This document shows, one piece after another, positions 44,569-53,316 of a stretch of 54,475 nt of DNA. The notes beneath the pieces are model-generated. The model was not told the origin of the DNA. It ran no database searches and saw only the letters and a list, made by a program, of their open reading frames with translations. The DNA is from Fulvitalea axinellae (GTDB lineage Bacteria > Bacteroidota > Bacteroidia > Cytophagales > Cyclobacteriaceae). The DNA lies in contig NZ_AP025324.1 of NCBI RefSeq assembly GCF_036492835.1, positions 1 to 54,475 of the forward strand. The letters are read 5' to 3'. The first letter of the stretch is position 1. Every line of letters starts with the position of its first letter. Position numbers and translations under genes: made by a program.

Positions 44569-46518
44569 ATGATCAAACCAATTAATAATATGGAAAATAC
44601 AATTATTGGAACTCAGAACCTTGCTTTGTTCTTGGAGCAGGCAAAAACATCCATTGACCTGATTTTTGAAATGCCAGCGCCGGAAGCGTGGCAACATTGC
44701 GAGGTCATAGACGCCATGATCGATTATATGCTATTGTCTGGAGATTACTCTCGGGCTGACTATGCGATTAATCATGTTAGGCCTACTTTTGGAATCTCTG
44801 GCTCAGACGATCTGTTGTGGGCGGCCATTGCCGGAATCAAAGCTTTTTACATTTCTGGTGATGTCGGCTATGTGAATTACGCCGACCAGCAATTCAAGGC
44901 CATGATCGATACGTATTGGGATTGTCGTCATGGCGGGGGCGTTTTGTGGCAGGAGGGTAAACCTTACAAGGCATCCATTTCCAATGAGCTGTTCCTTTAT
45001 TTGTTGACTTTAATGTGTCAAGCAAAAGATGACAACAAAGACTATAAGGAATGGATCGAATATTCGTGGGAGTGGATCAAAAAGAAATTGATTAAAGGTA
45101 AGGCACAACCTGAAGGTACTATTCAGGATGGTGTTTATTATAATAAAAATGCAGAAGGAGCCACGTGGACATATAACCAAGGAGTTATCTTGGGAGCTTT
45201 GGCCAACCTTTACTTGATGGAAAAGGACGAAAGTCTGAGAAACGAATATCTGACAGAAGCCAAGAAGATCGCTAATACGATGAAAATACAGGAAGGAGGG
45301 GAATCGGTTAGCAAAATGGTCAATGAACACGGAATCCTTCATGAGATTAAATACCCTAAAATGGATGACCAAAATAGACGAAGCTTTAAGGGGATCTTTA
45401 TGAGGCATTTGGCGTACCTGGCTTCGGTATTGCCGGAAGAGGACCCAGACCGCAAGGGGTATATCGAAATAATAACTAAAAGTGCCATTAAAGTGAGGGA
45501 TAAAGCCAAGGAGTCTGGAGGCAAGATCAACGCCTATTGGTATGATACTGATAGGGTTCCGGTTTACGATACCGCTTCCCAGTCTTCAGGAACCGATCTT
45601 ATGAATGCGATGGTACAGTGCAGGTTAGTGTCTGGAAAGTCAGATTGGTCTTACCAGCGCGTGTTGCCAAATGTCGGAACAGGCACATCCCCTGCAATAT
45701 GCGAGTTTAACGGAAAACTTTACGCTGTCTGGAAAGGTACTGGAGACAATCGCCTATGGTTCGCCTCCATGGATGATCCCAATGGGTCATGGACACCCCA
45801 ACATACTATTTCAAACGCCGAAACTACCGAGAGCCCCGCCTTGGCGGTATTCAACGGAAGGTTGTATTGCGTATTCAAAGGGGTGGGGCGCGACGCCGAA
45901 ATTTCCTATGTATGTAACGATGGGGACGATAATTGGAGTGGCAAAAGGACAGTAAGCGACGGAGGATCCGGCGTAACACCTAGTTTGGCCGTATTCGAAA
46001 ACCGCCTTTATTGCGCTTGGAAAGGGGCTAAGGACAGTAGGTTGTGGTACGCCACCATGGATACTGACGAATCATGGACGGGACAGTATTATATGGGAAA
46101 TGATCCGGTTACGCAGGATTCTCCAGAGCTGACCGTATTAGGCGGTCGCTTGTACTGTTTTTGGAAAGAAAATGAGCGATTGTGTTATCGCTATAAAACA
46201 GAAGGTAGGGATTGGGTCGGCTCTTGGAAAGTTGATAACGTAAAGTTAAGGTCGGTGCCTACCTTTTCGGAATTCGGAGGGCAAGGCCGTGGTGTATATC
46301 GCAACACGGAAGGGAAGATAGGTATGATCACGGTAACAGATTGTGGCGGAAACGAAGAGTTTCATGATGGAAATCTGTTCTTTATGGGAACCTCCAGAAG
46401 GCCTGCGATCGGTATATTCCAAAACCAAACCTATGTTTTCTGGTCTGGAGCTTCTCACCGTGATGCAGATAACATATGTTATATACACACGTCTTTAGAG
46501 AAGAGAATCTCCTTCTAG
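44569..46518 (+). CDS. GH76-like glycosidase with lectin-like beta-propeller
   Basis: A 649-aa protein. Residues about 15-345 resemble GH76 endo-alpha-1,6-mannanases: GSDDLLWAAIAGIKAFYI (catalytic Asp pair in SDD), GGGVLWQEGKPYKASISNELF and ATWTYNQGVILGALANLY. From about 360 six repeats of 40-50 residues follow, each with SPxLxxFNGRLYCxWKG and a WTGxxxxx strand, as in PLL/fucose-lectin propellers. The likely role is binding and cutting alpha-mannan or similar glycans. Oddly, there is no signal peptide (start MIKPINNMENTIIGTQN). An ATG eight codons later does not help, so it may act inside the cell or leave by another route. A hairpin follows the stop. Confidence 0.75.
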   Translation: MIKPINNMENTIIGTQNLALFLEQAKTSIDLIFEMPAPEAWQHCEVIDAMIDYMLLSGDYSRADYAINHVRPTFGISGSDDLLWAAIAGIKAFYISGDVGYVNYADQQFKAMIDTYWDCRHGGGVLWQEGKPYKASISNELFLYLLTLMCQAKDDNKDYKEWIEYSWEWIKKKLIKGKAQPEGTIQDGVYYNKNAEGATWTYNQGVILGALANLYLMEKDESLRNEYLTEAKKIANTMKIQEGGESVSKMVNEHGILHEIKYPKMDDQNRRSFKGIFMRHLAYLASVLPEEDPDRKGYIEIITKSAIKVRDKAKESGGKINAYWYDTDRVPVYDTASQSSGTDLMNAMVQCRLVSGKSDWSYQRVLPNVGTGTSPAICEFNGKLYAVWKGTGDNRLWFASMDDPNGSWTPQHTISNAETTESPALAVFNGRLYCVFKGVGRDAEISYVCNDGDDNWSGKRTVSDGGSGVTPSLAVFENRLYCAWKGAKDSRLWYATMDTDESWTGQYYMGNDPVTQDSPELTVLGGRLYCFWKENERLCYRYKTEGRDWVGSWKVDNVKLRSVPTFSEFGGQGRGVYRNTEGKIGMITVTDCGGNEEFHDGNLFFMGTSRRPAIGIFQNQTYVFWSGASHRDADNICYIHTSLEKRISF

Positions 46519-46542
46519 ATCTTCATATCTTTTTGTTTCTTG

Positions 46543-46575
46543 TAAAGAAGGCGTTCAATTGAAAAGAGCGCCTTC
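46543..46575 (+). terminator. Hairpin after the GH76-like gene
   Basis: AAGAAGGCG and CGCCTTCTT arms (9 bp) around a 15-nt loop, with no long T-run afterwards. Confidence 0.55.
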
Positions 46576-46875
46576 TTCATTCGCTGTATATTAACTAGGG
46601 TAGTAACTACCCAGCATGTGGATAGGGTGGTTTTGCTTTCATTGTTAACGGGAACATGTCTAAAGGACTTCTCTGGTCATCGCAGGTTTCCTAACTCTAA
46701 ACTGGCAAGTTCATACCTATCCCAATCCAAGGTTTCTATAAATGACACCTAAAACACAACAAATAGGTCGCATAATAAGATCTTTACAGCCACTATCATC
46801 CACCGATTCCATCCTTTTCATTATTTACCCTTACCATCTTCAAAAATCCACCGAATACTTGCCTTAAGGATATCG
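46576..46875. other. Gene-free spacer between convergent genes
   Basis: Contains GGGTAGTAACTACCC (palindrome, near 46600), a decayed two-hairpin-like stretch near 46700, and the ACACAACAAATAGGTCG repeat near 46753. Confidence 0.4.
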
Positions 46876-47577
46876 CTATCCCATTGAATTCAATCGTACC
46901 GAGGCTTTTATCAGGGCCATCGCCCGGACTCTGCTGAGGTGAACGTCCTTAGGCTGATGATACTGGTTCTGCGACACCAGCTTTATATAATCATCGCCTT
47001 TATCGGATCGTTGGACAAATTTCACGGAAACATATTCCTCAGAGGCCATTTCTATAGCAATCAGATACATCTCTCCCCAAAACACCTCACTCTCAAAATC
47101 ATGGATTTGTTTATAAGCGACTATATCCCCGCTTTTCAACAGTGGATACATACTGTCACCCGTCACAAATACGGCCCCGTCACATTTTGGCAAGTTTGGG
47201 ATCTTGATAGTGTCTACAATCTCCGCTTGGTTCGGCGACTGAAAAAGGCCGACCAAACCGGCTGTCGCATGAATATTATACAAGGGAATCAACCGCTCTT
47301 CCTTACCGTGGTCGCTGTGCAACAAATAATTGGTCACTTCTTGGGGTTGCGTCGTTTTCGAATACATTTCCCCCTTTCCTGTTATCAGCCAATCAACGCT
47401 TAATTGGGGGAATGATGCGATTATTTTAGTTAAATGAAGGTCACTGACAGCGGCATCCAGCTTGTCTTTATCTAAAAATCCTCGCTTTATTTCAGTTCTT
47501 CTTAAAAAATCAGAGATTTTAATTCCCTCATTTTCAATAAACTTCAATATTCTCGACTTAGTTTTTACTAAATTCAT
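46876..47577 (-). CDS. CI/LexA-like repressor with S24 peptidase domain
   Basis: A 233-aa phage-type repressor. The first 70 residues are an HTH (KSRILKFIENEGIKISDFLR to VDWLITGKGEMY). The C-terminal half is a LexA/UmuD peptidase fold with a possible cleavage site Ala106-Gly107 (NIHATAGLVG), Ser142 in TGDSMYPLLKSGD and Lys186 in EEYVSVKFVQ. Such proteins hold genes silent until RecA-stimulated self-cleavage in SOS. A palindromic operator lies just upstream, against a rightward promoter box. The nearest rightward gene is the beta-helix protein at 47846, which may therefore be SOS-controlled. Confidence 0.88.
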   Translation of the reverse strand: MNLVKTKSRILKFIENEGIKISDFLRRTEIKRGFLDKDKLDAAVSDLHLTKIIASFPQLSVDWLITGKGEMYSKTTQPQEVTNYLLHSDHGKEERLIPLYNIHATAGLVGLFQSPNQAEIVDTIKIPNLPKCDGAVFVTGDSMYPLLKSGDIVAYKQIHDFESEVFWGEMYLIAIEMASEEYVSVKFVQRSDKGDDYIKLVSQNQYHQPKDVHLSRVRAMALIKASVRLNSMG

Positions 47578-47593
47578 CGCTATATTTTTTAAA

Positions 47594-47616
47594 AGCGATA
47601 ATAATCGCTACATTTG
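47594..47616 (+). promoter_or_regulatory. Operator overlapping a rightward promoter
   Basis: AGCGAT-AATA-ATCGCT (47594-47609) is a palindrome, and TACATTTG (47609-47616) fits the -7 consensus TAnnTTTG. A half-site (ATCGCTA) is at 47577-47583. It is probably bound by the adjacent repressor. Confidence 0.5.
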
Positions 47617-47845
47617 CACGGTAATCTCACGGATTCTCAAATAAAATCCTGTATTACATGAAATAAAGGATTTTTAAGTAAAAAACAAAAGCACCTGCAT
47701 GTTGTTTGGCGATAATTATAGATAAAAACTTTCAATAACAGCAATAGACACTCGTTAATTGTCGCCGTTTAGGTCTTGGGGTGCCTAACACTTGGACTTA
47801 TTCCACCCGCAATATTTGATATTATAAACAAATAACTTTTAGCTG

Positions 47846-48907
47846 ATGAACACTCAAGTATCAACGAGCGCTCAGATCCATAGAATCGTGGATTTGACTC
47901 CTGCCACCATCTCCGGTCTTCAACTCTCTGAAGGGGATATTCTGATCAGTCAAGGTTTTCATAATTTTGGAGACTGCCATGAGGTCACGTTCAAGGTATC
48001 TCCAAAACCCCTGAACGGTTCGGATACCGAGCCGGGTGATATTGACTTGGTTGGCAATGACACCCTCTACCTTAAGCTGGTTCACAAAGGAACCAAATGG
48101 GCCTCATGGTTTGGGGGAATGAATACCCCGAAGTCGATAGACGACTTGCCTGACTATATGGGCGAGGGCCCTTTCTTCAATGACTCTCCCGTATTGAAAA
48201 AAGCGATCAGTTCCCTGAAAGAGGGAGAGACCCTTTTTATAGATTCGGGAACCTGGTACATCGGAGAGCCCGTAACATGTGATAATCTCCCTGATAATAT
48301 CAGTATTATTGGTGAGGGTAACTGTAAAATCACAAACAATGAGGTGTACGGAAGGCAATTGTCCTATAACTCAGGCGACAAAACCTCATTCTTAAATCTT
48401 GCCGGGGTTCACGAGACAACAGGCTCCGTCAACCTTGATCTGACCTCCAACTACGATGTCAACAAACAATCCCTGATCAACCACATTACGGGATGGTATC
48501 ACATTACCGCGCCGGCGGAGGGGGATTCTTGCTACACTATAGGTGGTACCAAATTCGTTTGCGGAAATCAGGATACCGCCGAACAAGGTGTCGAGGACGC
48601 TCATAACGCCGGAAAAGGTGTACAGATCTACATTAACTCAAAATTGGAAGTTCCGGCCCAAGATCCGGCTCTCCCTGATTGGGCTATTGAGAAGATTAAC
48701 GGTGTCGGAAGCCACCCGAGAGATTACAATGGATATACTATCAGAGTCAAGCAAGCGAAAGACGGCGAAGACGGTATTCTTTCGCAAATAAACAACGGAG
48801 CCAATATTCTGGTCTTCTCGGACCCCGGAAAATCAGAGCACCCTTTCCGTACACCCGGCGCGCGTGACAAGCAACTCTTCAATTATAATATGCGAATCAA
48901 TAGTTAA
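47846..48907 (+). CDS. N-terminal part of an IS-interrupted beta-helix protein
   Basis: 353 codons, of which the last five (MRINS) come from the inserted element. It has no signal peptide. The segment DSPVLKKAISSLKEGETLFI followed by DSGTWYIGEPV is the entry to a pectate-lyase-like parallel beta-helix, as in phage tail spikes and polysaccharide lyases. Taking out 48890..49878 with one copy of the target duplication joins KQLFNYN to IIKRIEDHK, in frame with the downstream part, for a full protein of 1187 aa. Whether the split halves still work together is unknown. Confidence 0.8.
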   Translation: MNTQVSTSAQIHRIVDLTPATISGLQLSEGDILISQGFHNFGDCHEVTFKVSPKPLNGSDTEPGDIDLVGNDTLYLKLVHKGTKWASWFGGMNTPKSIDDLPDYMGEGPFFNDSPVLKKAISSLKEGETLFIDSGTWYIGEPVTCDNLPDNISIIGEGNCKITNNEVYGRQLSYNSGDKTSFLNLAGVHETTGSVNLDLTSNYDVNKQSLINHITGWYHITAPAEGDSCYTIGGTKFVCGNQDTAEQGVEDAHNAGKGVQIYINSKLEVPAQDPALPDWAIEKINGVGSHPRDYNGYTIRVKQAKDGEDGILSQINNGANILVFSDPGKSEHPFRTPGARDKQLFNYNMRINS

Positions 48908-49878
48908 AATCAACATCAAATGGAGAGTTGAATCCCAGCCTAATCATCAGAGCTGCGCTAAATCTCCCCATAATATGCACGTCTAATCCCCGTGAGGATC
49001 TGACCTTCGAAGCATTTTGGATATCAACTTTCTCTATTATCCAGTTGAATAGGCTTTCGATAGGTTGCCTGACACTGGATACAGCCCTCCCCATTACATT
49101 CCTATAGGCTCTTTCAAAAAAACGTTCCCTATCCGGTTCGCACCTTTTGTCTTTTACCGGACTGAACAGCGTCACATTCTCATCGTTAGCCAAAGAGATG
49201 TTCTCTTCGCCTCCGTATGCCTTGTCAGCGAACAAGTTAGCTCCCTTAAGTTCTCTCACAGCCTCTTTGTATGGATGGGCATCGTGTACGGATGCCGGCG
49301 TAACCTGAAACCATACAGGCAAAGGCAAACAGCCAACTTGGCGCATGCCAATGCAATGAACCTTCACTCCGTGGTAGTACATCGATTTGCTGGAGCAATA
49401 TCCTTTGTTGGCTTGCCATATATGCCCCGAAAAGTTTCGCTTTCCACTGCAAAGGATAACAGGAAACGAGTCCATCATAAAGTCGTTCGAGTGCTCGCAC
49501 GAGGCCATTGCGATTTCTGACAATCGCTCAAGAAACAAGGGGAACACGGCGGACAACCGATTCATCCGGTTATTGAACGCCTGATAGCTCGGGATTTCAG
49601 GAAACCAATCTTTCCAGTACCTCTGGATATACGAATGAATGCCGGTCATTTTATGTTTTTCTTCCTCTATCATCGCAAAGAAATAGCACGTAAGAAGTTC
49701 AACGTCAGTAAAGAAACCATTATGCCCATTTGGGCTGAAACGTTGGCAATACCAGCATAATTCGTTATCATAGCATTCCTGAATGAAACTGTAGAGCCGA
49801 ATAAGTCTTAGGTCGATTTGCATACCGACAAAGATGGCGAAACAGTTTCATTCGTTATTTTTTACCCTTGATTCGCAT
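48890..49878 (-). mobile_element. IS982-like insertion sequence, 989 bp
   Basis: Terminal inverted repeats start ATGCGAATCAA at both ends, perfect for 11 bp and then imperfect. The target duplication is TATAAT (48884-48889 and 49879-49884); if the inner AT is counted as target, it reads ATTATAATAT. It contains one transposase gene. The length fits IS982 elements. Confidence 0.85.
48897..49823 (-). CDS. IS982-like DDE transposase
   Basis: A 308-aa transposase. A DDE core is suggested by DSFPVILC, YHGVKVHCIGM with LPVWFQVTPASVHDAHP, LFADKAYGGEENI, and the final acidic residue in SVRQPIESLFNWIIEK. The IETxFxxI-like ending and a VTPASVHD segment are as in IS982/IS4-superfamily enzymes. The gene nearly fills the element. 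It looks intact, so the copy may still be active. Confidence 0.85.
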   Translation of the reverse strand: MQIDLRLIRLYSFIQECYDNELCWYCQRFSPNGHNGFFTDVELLTCYFFAMIEEEKHKMTGIHSYIQRYWKDWFPEIPSYQAFNNRMNRLSAVFPLFLERLSEIAMASCEHSNDFMMDSFPVILCSGKRNFSGHIWQANKGYCSSKSMYYHGVKVHCIGMRQVGCLPLPVWFQVTPASVHDAHPYKEAVRELKGANLFADKAYGGEENISLANDENVTLFSPVKDKRCEPDRERFFERAYRNVMGRAVSSVRQPIESLFNWIIEKVDIQNASKVRSSRGLDVHIMGRFSAALMIRLGFNSPFDVDFNY

Positions 49879-52404
49879 TATAATATTATAAAAAGAATTG
49901 AGGACCACAAAATTAGGCTCTCATATCCGTTGACCACGAATTATTTCATTGATGCGGCTGATAATCTTAAGATTAACATCTGCCGTTACGCAAAAGGATT
50001 CGAGATCAAGAACATCAAGTTTGTTCTCAGAAATACCGCCACGGAAGACGGGGAAATTATTTTTGCCCAACACCTTCTGAAAATAGAATACTTTGATCAA
50101 CCCCTAATCGAGAGTATTCATGTGGAGCAGGAAAAAAACACGAATATCCATCAAGGACTTTGGCTTCATAAACTCGCCGAACATAGAACAGAGAATTGTA
50201 CGGTCAAAAATACTGGTAAGACCAGCGTGGACAACGGCTGGGGGTATGGTTTTATAGATACGCATACCATCGGAGGCCGTTATTTCAACTGCGGTGGACA
50301 TTCCAATTGGCATGTCTTCGAAGCGGCAGACAGTGTCTATCATTTGACCTACAAATCCTGCTATGCCACAAAACGTAACGAACACCGCAATCCGTCGTAC
50401 GCCCAGCTTTTCTCGTCTCACCAAAGCTGTGACTCCGTAACGATAGAGGATTGCAAAGCGGGAGGGCACCTCGCAATCGAATGGCGGGGCAACAACTTGA
50501 CGATTCTAAACAGTCATATCCATTCCGTACGGACAGCCGGTGGTTCCGGATTCGGTTCCAGCCTTTATCCCCAGCGTTTAAAAATCGTCAATTCGGATGT
50601 TTTCACTTCATTGACCAGTATCAATTTCAATTATATTGAGATTACCAACTCCCGATTGGCGACAGACGGATACCCTAGTGTTTGGTTATATGGAAAAGGG
50701 GTTGTCATCAATAATTCCGAAATCAGAGGTATCCATATTTCAGCCGAAAATTATATCGACATTGCCAATTCCATTTACACTCCTGACCAGAGAGCGAACG
50801 ATAATGAAGGTTGGGCTCTGAAAAAATTACAAAGAACCAGCTCAGGAACATTTTATAGGAATGGAGATCCGATTGGGGACGATATAATCCGCAATAGCCT
50901 TTATTACTACCAATTGGAAGATTTCAAACCCGCCGTAAGGTTAACAAACACGACAATCCACGGAACCCTATCGTTTACCGATTGTAACGTAATAGCCCTT
51001 ACGGGTAATAGCTTCGGAAACCTTTATGCGACACAGTCGGTAATCGATATTCTGGAAAATAATTCTCTTTGCCGCAGAACAGGGTACCCTTCTTCCAGCT
51101 CAAAACACATCCTTCGCAATACGCTTAATAATACCCTAATCAAAAATATGGGAGCGGGAAACAACTTTGAATTGTTTCAGGAGCTTCAAGGGGGAATCGA
51201 ACCAAGAAATGATTTCTCGATACAGAATATCAGTCCCGTACTCCTCGAGCGGGAAAAGACACAAAACGGACTTCTGATATCAAATACAACGGGAATATTC
51301 CAGGAGTCGGTAGATGAAGACCTAAGTAAATATATGATCGGAACCAATGGTTTTACGTTAACCTTTGCTTTAGGGTATACAACAGGAGGGGAGCAACTAT
51401 TCTATAAGCATATTGGTGAGTCCGGCGGTATTTATATTTATTCTGACCGTTTCAGCTCTACATTAAAAGCTCAGATTCTTGGAAAATATCAATCAGAAGA
51501 TTTAGAAGACCTTTTGATTGATACTGGTGTTTATGTCAATGATCCACATACTCGTTATTGGATAACGCTTGACCGTCGAGAAAACGACGCTTCCCTAATG
51601 GTCGCCAGCAACGGTATCATCCTTTCCCATAAAGTGATTGACCTGCCTCAAGATTGTGTCATTGATGCGGAAAATGAGAGATTAACCGTTTTGGGATCAT
51701 TACACGCTAGGAACACGTTTTCTGTACATAATGGAAGCTTCAAGTTCTATAACACAGGGCTGGACTACAAACAGCTAGTGGCGTCTTCCAGAAGCAATGA
51801 GGTGATCTTCCTTGGTTCGGCTTCCTTAGGGTACTCGGAAGGATATAAAGTCGTTAAAACGCTTACACCCTCACAAATATTGGAACAGCTTCCGGATAAT
51901 ATCGCCTCGTATCTGGACGCCCAAATAGTAAACGGGGCATTAGTCTTAAAAAAGAAAGTGGGAAGTAATAAAAATTACGCTATTCTTAACTTAGGCCTCG
52001 ACCAAATGGAAGAGCTAAAAAGGGCCAGCTTCATTAAGTTGAACATAAGCGCAAAATACAGCCAAGATTCGGGAAGTATCGGTTTCAAAGGGGTACATTC
52101 CTATGGAGGAGGTGATTCCTCAGGAATAGCACTAACCGATATAGTTAAACAGTATTCAGGAACGGTATTTAAAAACGGGCACCTAGATTGGAATGGCCAT
52201 ATTGGGGTATCCTTTGAATCTGATCAAAGCGAAATCAATATCGACTCAATCGAGATAAAGTCAATAGGATGCGTTTTGCAACCGTATTTTGACGAAGAAT
52301 CCCAAGAACTCTATAACCATGCGGGAACGGTCAGAAAACCGATGTGGAAGGACAGTCGCTACCGGAACGAATATCCGCACTCCAACGGTACCGAAATCAA
52401 GTAA
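49834..52404 (+). CDS. C-terminal part of the IS-interrupted beta-helix protein
   Basis: 856 codons as read from an ATG inside the insertion sequence; native sequence begins near YNIIKRIEDHKIRLSYPL. Residues about 60-420 are beta-helix coils with Asn ladders (FEIKNIKFVLRNT, DSVTIEDCKAGGHL, NLTILNSHIHSVRT, IEITNSRLATDGYPSVWLYG, VVINNSEIRGIHI). The later part (from about 480) resembles a concanavalin-like jelly roll (NGFTLTFALGYTTGG, TRYWITLDRRENDASLMVAS). Carbohydrate binding or cleavage is the likely role. A good terminator follows directly. Confidence 0.8.
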   Translation: MAKQFHSLFFTLDSHYNIIKRIEDHKIRLSYPLTTNYFIDAADNLKINICRYAKGFEIKNIKFVLRNTATEDGEIIFAQHLLKIEYFDQPLIESIHVEQEKNTNIHQGLWLHKLAEHRTENCTVKNTGKTSVDNGWGYGFIDTHTIGGRYFNCGGHSNWHVFEAADSVYHLTYKSCYATKRNEHRNPSYAQLFSSHQSCDSVTIEDCKAGGHLAIEWRGNNLTILNSHIHSVRTAGGSGFGSSLYPQRLKIVNSDVFTSLTSINFNYIEITNSRLATDGYPSVWLYGKGVVINNSEIRGIHISAENYIDIANSIYTPDQRANDNEGWALKKLQRTSSGTFYRNGDPIGDDIIRNSLYYYQLEDFKPAVRLTNTTIHGTLSFTDCNVIALTGNSFGNLYATQSVIDILENNSLCRRTGYPSSSSKHILRNTLNNTLIKNMGAGNNFELFQELQGGIEPRNDFSIQNISPVLLEREKTQNGLLISNTTGIFQESVDEDLSKYMIGTNGFTLTFALGYTTGGEQLFYKHIGESGGIYIYSDRFSSTLKAQILGKYQSEDLEDLLIDTGVYVNDPHTRYWITLDRRENDASLMVASNGIILSHKVIDLPQDCVIDAENERLTVLGSLHARNTFSVHNGSFKFYNTGLDYKQLVASSRSNEVIFLGSASLGYSEGYKVVKTLTPSQILEQLPDNIASYLDAQIVNGALVLKKKVGSNKNYAILNLGLDQMEELKRASFIKLNISAKYSQDSGSIGFKGVHSYGGGDSSGIALTDIVKQYSGTVFKNGHLDWNGHIGVSFESDQSEINIDSIEIKSIGCVLQPYFDEESQELYNHAGTVRKPMWKDSRYRNEYPHSNGTEIK

Positions 52405-52410
52405 CACCAA

Positions 52411-52439
52411 AAAAAGCGTCAGAAAGTCTGGCGCTTTTT
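52411..52439 (+). terminator. Rho-independent terminator
   Basis: AAAAAGCGTCAGA pairs with TCTGGCGCTTTTT with one wobble around a 3-nt loop; the stem itself ends in five T, 6 bp after the beta-helix stop. Confidence 0.85.
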
Positions 52440-52490
52440 CCTTTCAATACCCAATAAAACAAAGCGATTATAGACACCCCAAACGCACAT

Positions 52491-52526
52491 AAATGGGCTT
52501 GCCCTGTCTCACATGCGAATGGTAAA
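52491..52526. repeat. CATGCC palindrome, copy 15 (degenerate)
   Basis: AAATGGGCTTGCCCTGTCTC-ACATGCGAATGGTAA; left arm lost. Confidence 0.65.
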
Positions 52527-52659
52527 ACAACCAAAATCCGATCACAATCCCGAAACAAACCACACCCCAAAACCCAAAACCAACCGTCTCCAAAAAAACA
52601 GCGACACCCCACGTCCCGTATCCCACAATTCCCCTAGTTGAGACAACAGGCCCATCGGT

Positions 52660-53316
52660 GTTCGTCGTCAAGCCCGGAGCGGCAATCGCGCCGGCTCGCC
52701 TTCCCAGCCTCCTTTCCTAACGTCACTCCGGCAGGCAAGCCGCCCTACGGGTATCGCTCCACTGCGGTGGCCAATCCCAAAAAATACGCGTAGGCCATAT
52801 CAAGCGCCGCCCGCCTCAGCCCCGGAAAAACCGGGCCATCGCCGGGCTCCAGCCTGGTGATACACCCTACATCCAGGTCCCGACCTGGCCACCTCCGTTC
52901 CGCTCCAAGCCGTCACGCTTCCCGCTTTCCGGTCCCTCCTCCTCACGGCGCTTCCCCCTGTTCCGTCGGCCAGTCGGCATTGCGTTCCCTTGCCCTTCCG
53001 CTCCTGCTGTCGCTGCAGGCCGGTCACTCCATACCGCCCCGCCTCTGGCCCAGCCAGCGCCAGAGTTAGGCTCGCCTGCGTAGTCGGTCAGGCATCGGCG
53101 ACTTTAACAAAAAGCCTCCGGCAGGTAGGTCACCTCGTGTTTGTCCGTTCCTCCGCAATACTTCGGAAACGGACAAACAAGGCCGGCCACGCCCTGCGCA
53201 AGCTCCGGGCTCTTCGGCCGCCACCCTCCCTCCGCTCGCAGGCGGCTCGCGCGGCTGACGCCGCCAAGGGCCTTCGCAAAAGCGAAGCCCGTCCGCATCC
53301 CCGACCACCACCCCAA
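52660..53316. other. GC-rich structured region without a convincing gene
   Basis: About 650 bp, markedly GC-richer than the flanks. TTTGTCCGTT (near 53138) pairs with AACGGACAAA (near 53168), and CTTCGC/GCGAAG and GGGCC/GGCCC stems occur near 53275 and 53320. Frames of up to 189 codons are Arg/Pro/Ala-rich with no known motif and cross the repeats. It could encode a structured RNA or be decayed sequence. Confidence 0.4.
52838..52891. repeat. Two-hairpin element, copy 7
   Basis: GCCGGGCTCCAGCCTGG, spacer TGATACACCCTACAT, CCAGGTCCCGACCTGG. Confidence 0.75.
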
